NCBI GenBank assembly: GCA_900548385.1
Contig: URKJ01000070.1
Coordinates: 1 to 11,374 of the forward strand
Source: an uncultured bacterium
GTDB lineage: Bacteria; Verrucomicrobiota; Lentisphaeria; Victivallales; UBA1829
Direction: 5' to 3'
DNA length: 11,374 nt
The stretch's first letter is position 1, and every line of letters starts with the position of its first letter. The notes beneath the pieces were generated by a model. It was not told the DNA's origin. It ran no database searches and saw nothing but the letters and a program-made list of their open reading frames with translations. Position numbers and translations under genes: made by a program. Shown here piece after piece: positions 7,218 through 11,374 of the stretch.

Positions 7218-7415
7218 TCAAACGACTGGAAGATCGATGTTATCATTGGGCAACATATCGGCTGGAACAGGATCGTAGTATGTCAAGCAATAAGTCGGTA
7301 CATCCTTCCCATGGAGTTTCCAATGTATACCCAACAGCTTTCCCAAACTAGCATCCGAAATATCTTTTTGCGGATCAAATCGGTCATAAAAGTTTTCCTT
7401 TTCGTAATATGTCAT
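7218..7415 (-). pseudogene. N-terminal fossil of an ADP-ribosylglycohydrolase-family gene
   Basis: A 65-codon reading frame starts 10 bases after the preceding gene's stop and lacks a ribosome site. Its end, YYDPVP then LPNDNIDLPVV, lines up with residues 48-69 of the ARH-family protein encoded at 9734-11272 (SFYAQD, then TPNDDLDLQLM). It stops with TGA exactly where that protein has Trp70, so a TGG to TGA change probably inactivated it. About 20 more codons stay open to 7155, with no clear ARH sequence. The following SIS gene starts at 7110. It could still be expressed as a short peptide, but a remnant of a paralogue is more likely. Confidence 0.65.
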
Positions 7416-7425
7416 TTTTATTTGT

Positions 7426-9018
7426 TTACTTGATAAATCGTCTGATGGCTCCGCACATAACGGCGGTTCCGAAGGAATCCAGTTCGGGATGGCTCCAGTC
7501 GGTCATTCCGGGGTCATCCGAAAAGAGGAACGGCATCAAAAAATAGGCTGGAAGCCAGACCATATTCGAATCAGCAGCCGCTACGCAGAATGTTTCTTTC
7601 CCGTTATTCAGGTTCCAGAGAGGGGTTATCTCTTTTGAGAGCTGAACAGAATAAATGCATACAGGTTTACTCCATCCCTTCTTATTCGGATTATCTTTCA
7701 GCGAATACTCTTTCCCATCTGAGGAAAGGGCTTTCATGCTCCGCCAGACTTCTTTATTGGCTTCCCCGTAGCCTTGCGCCACTGGCACCTCATCGTTTCT
7801 CCGGCGGATCCAGGAGGCCGGAGGAAATCCTTTCAGACTTTTATGCGGCGGTTCTCCGCCAACAAGGATCAGTTTTCCCCCCTTATCCTGATACGATTTC
7901 ACGGCCTTCCTTGCATATCCCGGGATATGCCCGCAGAAAATCAAAACCGGCAGTTTCTGGGGATCAAAAGAGAATTTATTCATTTCTTTCACAGAGATCA
8001 TTTGAATCTGGAAACCTAATCTGATCAGGCTTCGTGCCGTACAAGCCGCAAGAAATCGCGCCCCGTATCCCATATCTGAATATTCCATGACGGCGGTTCC
8101 TTCGCAGACAATCCCAAGTGCAGGATAAATGGTTTTCCGGTTGAATAGACCATCGTAAACAGCATCCAAAGCCGGATCCCGGATCGGAAGTTCAGCAGTT
8201 GCCTTTCTATACAACTTTATGATTTTTCCTTTATTTGAAAAATCTGCAGCCGCAAATTTTGTATTGAAACCCTGCTTTGCAAAATTCCATGCTGCCATGA
8301 TATATTCCGTACCGGTGCGGACCTGATAATCTGCTATAACAGTCAATGCCTGAAAACACTCTGGCGGCGGCATCAGCAGTTTATGTTCGCATTGACACAT
8401 TAATCCGCTGGCTTCGTATTCATCAAGCAATATTTTCATCATGACGTCTTCAAAGGATCCGTGCATCTTTGCAGGCTTGAAATCCTTCAGCTTATCGTAG
8501 ATCATCTGTCTTAAAACCACTTCCTTCCGCATACAGGAGAGATCAAAATATTCTCGCCGGAACGGGTAATGAATGTGCTTTAATCGGAAATATGTATAAG
8601 TTTGTACCAGCGGACCGTGATTGAATGCGGCTGCATCAGCAGTCGCATGAAGGAGGCATCCAGCATAAAACTGTGCGGACTTTGCATCGTTTTTCCGGAA
8701 TGCTTCGGTCAGCAGATAAAAGGATGCCGCTTTGCCGGCAGGTTTGTGAAGCCCATAGCGTTCAATTCCTGCCGAATCCAGAAATTCCAGATCCTCTTTC
8801 GGCAGAAAATCCAAAGATTTGTCTTCATTCAGTTTGCCCAGCCCATCCGGGAAATGTGACCATTTTTTGAGGTTTTTTACACCATTTTTGATAAAGAATG
8901 TGCGGATGTCATCCGGAAGTTTCTGCATCACCAAATCGGCATGGTCCGTATGACCGCCTCCCCAAGCAAATAGAACTGTTACTGAAGCAAACAATAGCAA
9001 AACCAAATATTTTTTCAT
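7426..9018 (-). CDS. Exported zinc phospholipase C/P1-nuclease-like protein with C-terminal amidotransferase-like domain
   Basis: This is a 530-residue exported protein. Residues 1-18 form a signal peptide (two Lys, a Leu/Val-rich core, L-F-A). Cleavage after A18 would leave Trp19 as the new N-terminus, which in phospholipase C/P1 nuclease enzymes is itself a zinc ligand. H23 and H26 follow, then WSHFPDG (53-59). H124-x3-D128-x5-H134-x13-H148 has the spacing I recall for the zinc ligands of Bacillus cereus phospholipase C. The last ligand of that set, a Glu four residues after H148, is not present, so activity is not certain. From about 295 to 530 a different alpha/beta domain follows, with LPVLIFCGHIPGYA (369-382) and GGKLILVGGE resembling class I glutamine amidotransferase or trimerisation folds used as non-catalytic modules in secreted enzymes. 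AGGGAAG precedes the ATG. It probably acts in the periplasm on phosphoesters, but the substrate is unknown. Confidence 0.8.
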   Translation of the reverse strand: MKKYLVLLLFASVTVLFAWGGGHTDHADLVMQKLPDDIRTFFIKNGVKNLKKWSHFPDGLGKLNEDKSLDFLPKEDLEFLDSAGIERYGLHKPAGKAASFYLLTEAFRKNDAKSAQFYAGCLLHATADAAAFNHGPLVQTYTYFRLKHIHYPFRREYFDLSCMRKEVVLRQMIYDKLKDFKPAKMHGSFEDVMMKILLDEYEASGLMCQCEHKLLMPPPECFQALTVIADYQVRTGTEYIMAAWNFAKQGFNTKFAAADFSNKGKIIKLYRKATAELPIRDPALDAVYDGLFNRKTIYPALGIVCEGTAVMEYSDMGYGARFLAACTARSLIRLGFQIQMISVKEMNKFSFDPQKLPVLIFCGHIPGYARKAVKSYQDKGGKLILVGGEPPHKSLKGFPPASWIRRRNDEVPVAQGYGEANKEVWRSMKALSSDGKEYSLKDNPNKKGWSKPVCIYSVQLSKEITPLWNLNNGKETFCVAAADSNMVWLPAYFLMPFLFSDDPGMTDWSHPELDSFGTAVMCGAIRRFIK

Positions 9019-9051
9019 TTGTTCTTCCCTGTTTTCCGAATTGTGTGATTT

Positions 9052-9120
9052 TTATTTCAAACGGTACAGATCATTGCGCCAAATCTGCTGGTATACGCGA
9101 TCCGAACTATCATCATGTCA
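9052..9120 (-). pseudogene. C-terminal fossil of a second ADP-ribosylglycohydrolase-family gene
   Basis: Twenty-one codons on the minus strand end in YQQIWRNDLYRLK and a TAA at 9052-9054. The intact ARH-family gene ends in YQQIWRNDLCRQKK. The nucleotide match is also plain: the segment near 9066-9086 recurs near 9754-9774 with one difference in 21. The similarity begins right after the stop of the exported-protein gene at 9125, and the codon for Gly490 of the intact gene is TGA here. It is a leftover of a paralogue, not an independent gene. Confidence 0.8.
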
Positions 9121-9124
9121 GGCT

Positions 9125-9565
9125 TCAATCTTGCTTGTCCAACAGTATTTTCACCGTGCTAATTGTCCCCTCTTTAATCGGGGCAATGCAGATAATATGA
9201 AAATTTCCTTTTTCCTTCACTTCAAACGTCTCAGCGCCTGCCGTTTCTGGCGTCTTTACAAGCAGTTCGCAGATGAGGTTTTCCGCGATCCAGTTGTCTT
9301 TCCGGATTTCGACCCTCACATTGGTCCCGGATACGCGCAGCTGATATTTGCCCGGTTCCGGTTTAAAAGCCCGGAAAATTTTGGCATCGAAACCTTTATT
9401 AATCAAAGTTAGTCCTTTTTTGCCAGTGATAGTTTCCAATTTTTGGGTTTTGTTCCATCCCTTCATGCCATTCTCTCCGGCAAATTGGAACTCGAAATTT
9501 TCCTGAGCTCCCAACATGATTGTAATGGCGATCATCCCGATTGAGACAATTTGTTTGGAATTCAT
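9125..9565 (-). CDS. Small exported protein, probable beta-sandwich, function unknown
   Basis: This encodes a 146-residue protein with a signal peptide: MNSKQ, a hydrophobic Ile/Met core to about residue 19, and probable cleavage near GA-QE (20-21). The mature part of about 125 residues alternates hydrophobic and polar residues and has the sequence GKYQLRVSGTNVRVEI (about 72-87), as in carbohydrate-binding or fibronectin-like beta-sandwich domains. No catalytic motif is visible. AAGGATG lies 5-10 bases before the ATG, so the start is well supported. It is the second intact gene of the minus-strand series, 168 bases after the ARH-family gene, and may be co-transcribed with it and with the phospholipase-like gene. 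It may bind a substrate or be a lipid-free periplasmic partner of the latter; both ideas are inference. Its stop codon abuts a fossil ARH C-terminus. Confidence 0.8.
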   Translation of the reverse strand: MNSKQIVSIGMIAITIMLGAQENFEFQFAGENGMKGWNKTQKLETITGKKGLTLINKGFDAKIFRAFKPEPGKYQLRVSGTNVRVEIRKDNWIAENLICELLVKTPETAGAETFEVKEKGNFHIICIAPIKEGTISTVKILLDKQD

Positions 9566-9599
9566 TCTCTCATCCTTTCTATGTTGTTCAATTTTGTGA

Positions 9600-9618
9600 A
9601 GGAATCCGGTTGATTCCT
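9600..9618. repeat. Small hairpin in the leader of the exported-protein gene
   Basis: AGGAATC (9600-9606) and GATTCCT (9612-9618) are perfect 7-bp arms around CGGTT. It lies about 35 bases upstream of the start at 9565. No T-run follows on the minus strand, so it is not a clear terminator. It could stabilise or process the mRNA between the two genes. Confidence 0.35.
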
Positions 9619-9733
9619 CCTGCTATTCTTGTTTTTGGGCAGAATTGTTAAGTTTTCCCTTGCCTCGTTTATTTCAAATCAGAAGAAAAACACGATTCAT
9701 TGCTGATATTGGGGACTAGAATTCCTGTGTTTT

Positions 9734-11272
9734 TCATTTTTTCTGACGACACAGATCATTACGCCAAATCTGCTGATATTCGATTCCGAATCCATTATCA
9801 TGTCCAGCATCAAAAGCCCCCGTGCGCTGAATCGGTATCGTGATGATCTGCGGGCGCATCAACCCGGAGAGTCGAACTTCAAGTTCAAGGTAAACGATGC
9901 CGTCAAAATCACCGGGCGTCAGATTGAAGGAACGATGTCCTTTCAGCCCTTGAGTCACTCCAAGCATCAGTTCTCTTCCGCAATCCATGCTCCAGCTTTC
10001 CGGCAAGCGCCATTTTACAGACAATACTTCATTATCTCTGAATGCGGAAACATAGGCCATGGTCATCGTTCCAGGGATTCCCGGAGTAAAAGAACCTTGT
10101 TCTGGGTATTCGATATAAAGATTTCCCCAAGAAATATCGTATCGGACACAACGGGAAGAACGGGTCCACAGATATTTTTTGCAATCTTCCAGATTGGTAA
10201 GGTCATCATAGATTTTCTGCGGAATCTCTGTTAACGCATCTGTTAAAGCGATTTGGGAAGGGTCTTCAAGGTCGGCAATCGCCTTACATTTCATAATCCG
10301 GTCTGTCAACTCATCCAAAGTTCTTGGAGCATACAAATGCCAACGATCAACGGCGACCGTTTGGATCGTCTCGCCGATAGGCTCAATCCACTTTGATGGA
10401 ATCCCCTCGCGTCCGAGGAGGATTCCCATGATGGAACCTGTTGTTGCTCCGGTGCAATCCGTGTCATCGCCACAATTCACTGCGCAACAAATCGCCTTGC
10501 TGAAATCTCCCTCACCATAAAGCAGACCAAGAATGACAAAACCGACATTTGCGGGGGCCTGAAACCAGCCAAGGTCTTTGTTGAAGTCCACGATTGCATC
10601 GCGGCTTTCGCGGAGTGTTTTGCCGGAATCATAGAGTTCACACGCCATTACGACCGTTTGGGCAACTTTGCTTTCTGCCGGAATCCGAGCCAAAGCAAGT
10701 TGAATGATCTTGCGGATGTCTTTTTCAATAAAGGCAACGGATTCCAATGCGGCGGTAAACATCTCAGCGTAAATACCGTCTCCGCAATGATCTTGACATG
10801 CATCAAACCAGGCATATTCAGCAGCCTGATCCGGGCTCCCCGGAAAAAGGCATGCCCAAATCTCCGAGCGGATCCAAGCTCCATTACTGTATTTCCATGT
10901 GTCGTTATTGCAATAGCCGGAAAGCGGAGGCGGTAGTCCAGCCCGCTGATTACAGCTACCAACGCCATATTCGGCCCATGGTGCCGTCAGATGCTCAAGC
11001 CAATATTCAGAAAGTACCCGTTCGTTAATATGATACAGACCTTTTTCTTCAACTGAAAGAAGCCACATTAATTGAAGATCCAGATCATCATTTGGTGTTG
11101 GTTCCCCGCACAGATCCTGCGCATAAAAGGAAAGATCCAAAAAATCATGTGAATGCTCGAACGGGGCTCCAAGTGTACCTCCAATATTTTTTCCTGTCCA
11201 GCATCCAAGAATCCGGTTGCGAAATTCTTTGCGATTTATTTTTGCATCTGACTTCAAATTCCGTCCAAGCAT
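9734..11272 (-). CDS. ADP-ribosylglycohydrolase (ARH) family protein with extra C-terminal domain
   Basis: This 512-residue protein carries the ARH fold, a helical enzyme with two metal ions that removes ADP-ribose or related glycosidic groups. ILGCWTGKNIGGTLGAPFE (21-39) is the family N-terminal motif. TPNDDLDLQ (59-67) matches the first acidic metal-binding motif, and NCGDDTDCTGATTGS (266-280) is the second, with GDDTD as the diagnostic core and IPSKWI (291-296) after it. Key acidic residues are all present, so it is probably active. The ARH domain ends near 330. A further 140 residues (about 370-512) are beta-rich and not part of the standard enzyme; they may bind substrate. There is no signal peptide, so it acts in the cytoplasm. 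GAAAGGAATTG places AAAGGA about 7 bases before the ATG. It is the first gene of the cluster. Fossil ends of two related genes lie downstream, so the family was once present in several copies here. Confidence 0.9.
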   Translation of the reverse strand: MLGRNLKSDAKINRKEFRNRILGCWTGKNIGGTLGAPFEHSHDFLDLSFYAQDLCGEPTPNDDLDLQLMWLLSVEEKGLYHINERVLSEYWLEHLTAPWAEYGVGSCNQRAGLPPPLSGYCNNDTWKYSNGAWIRSEIWACLFPGSPDQAAEYAWFDACQDHCGDGIYAEMFTAALESVAFIEKDIRKIIQLALARIPAESKVAQTVVMACELYDSGKTLRESRDAIVDFNKDLGWFQAPANVGFVILGLLYGEGDFSKAICCAVNCGDDTDCTGATTGSIMGILLGREGIPSKWIEPIGETIQTVAVDRWHLYAPRTLDELTDRIMKCKAIADLEDPSQIALTDALTEIPQKIYDDLTNLEDCKKYLWTRSSRCVRYDISWGNLYIEYPEQGSFTPGIPGTMTMAYVSAFRDNEVLSVKWRLPESWSMDCGRELMLGVTQGLKGHRSFNLTPGDFDGIVYLELEVRLSGLMRPQIITIPIQRTGAFDAGHDNGFGIEYQQIWRNDLCRQKK

Positions 11273-11309
11273 TTACAATTCCTTTCGCAAATTTTATTTT
11301 TGTTATTGT

Positions 11310-11340
11310 GAAATATAAATAGTTATATTTCTTTATAAAG
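11310..11340. promoter_or_regulatory. AT-rich leader with inverted repeats, probable promoter/operator of the ARH cluster
   Basis: GAAATATAA (11310-11318) pairs with TTATATTTC (11323-11331) around ATAG, and the next bases include the 10-bp palindrome CTTTATAAAG (11331-11340). They lie 38-68 bases upstream of the ATG at 11272 on the minus strand, in a region of nearly pure A/T. This is where the cluster's promoter should be, and the symmetry suggests a regulator site. No confident -35/-10 pair can be set, and the contig ends just beyond. Confidence 0.35.
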
Positions 11341-11343
11341 AAT

Positions 11344-11374
11344 CTGTCTCTTATACACATCTGACGCTGCCGAC
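11344..11374. other. Nextera (Tn5) sequencing adapter, not biological sequence
   Basis: The final 31 bases begin with the 19-base Tn5 mosaic end CTGTCTCTTATACACATCT (11344-11362) and continue with GACGCTGCCGAC, the read-1 side adapter tail in reverse complement. It was left in the assembly. An open frame on the minus strand that begins with MCIRDR at 11360 is an artefact of it. Confidence 0.97.

Noticed and set aside
7218..7415. Recoding of TGA as Trp
   Set aside because: Other genes here, such as the SIS, ARH and relaxase genes, end with TGA and have no internal TGA; a point mutation in a remnant is simpler.
11145..11360. Minus-strand 71-aa frame starting MCIRDR
   Set aside because: Its start lies in the Nextera adapter and the rest overlaps the ARH gene start in another frame.

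Overview
This is a contig end from a shotgun library. The last 31 bases (11344-11374) match a Nextera/Tn5 adapter, so biological sequence stops at about 11343. The window has two unlike halves that meet near 4757-4800.

Left half (1-4757) is a mobilisation module of plasmid or integrative-element type. It holds a MOBF (TrwC/TraI-like) relaxase-helicase of about 1,030 residues on the minus strand and a small gene overlapping its 3' end. A divergent small helix-turn-helix protein lies on the plus strand. The 270-bp region between the relaxase and the HTH gene carries a perfect hairpin, a long inverted repeat and further copies of the word ATTACGCAC, which frame a promoter. It is the best candidate for an oriT and an autoregulated control region. 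A 144-residue basic protein with two similar halves lies at the far left and ends at a strong shared terminator.

Right half (about 4790-11343) reads as a chromosomal metabolic cluster, all on the minus strand, transcribed from 11.3 kb towards 5 kb. In order it has an ADP-ribosylglycohydrolase (ARH) family protein with an extra C-terminal domain, a small exported protein, and a fossil of the C-terminus of a second ARH gene. Next come an exported zinc phospholipase C/P1-nuclease-like protein fused to an amidotransferase-like domain, a fossil of the N-terminus of an ARH gene, and a large MurQ/GKRP-like sugar-phosphate SIS protein. A multiply frameshifted radical SAM (PflA-like) pseudogene ends the series next to the mobilisation module.

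The organism is a bacterium, probably Gram-negative. Secreted proteins with odd domain fusions next to ARH-family and GKRP-like genes recall Lentisphaerota/PVC-group gut bacteria such as Victivallis, but this is an impression from protein style, not a search result. The cluster may handle a sugar phosphate and an ADP-ribosyl-like or glycosidic substrate, but no pathway can be proved from sequence alone. No rRNA, tRNA, CRISPR array or transposase was seen.
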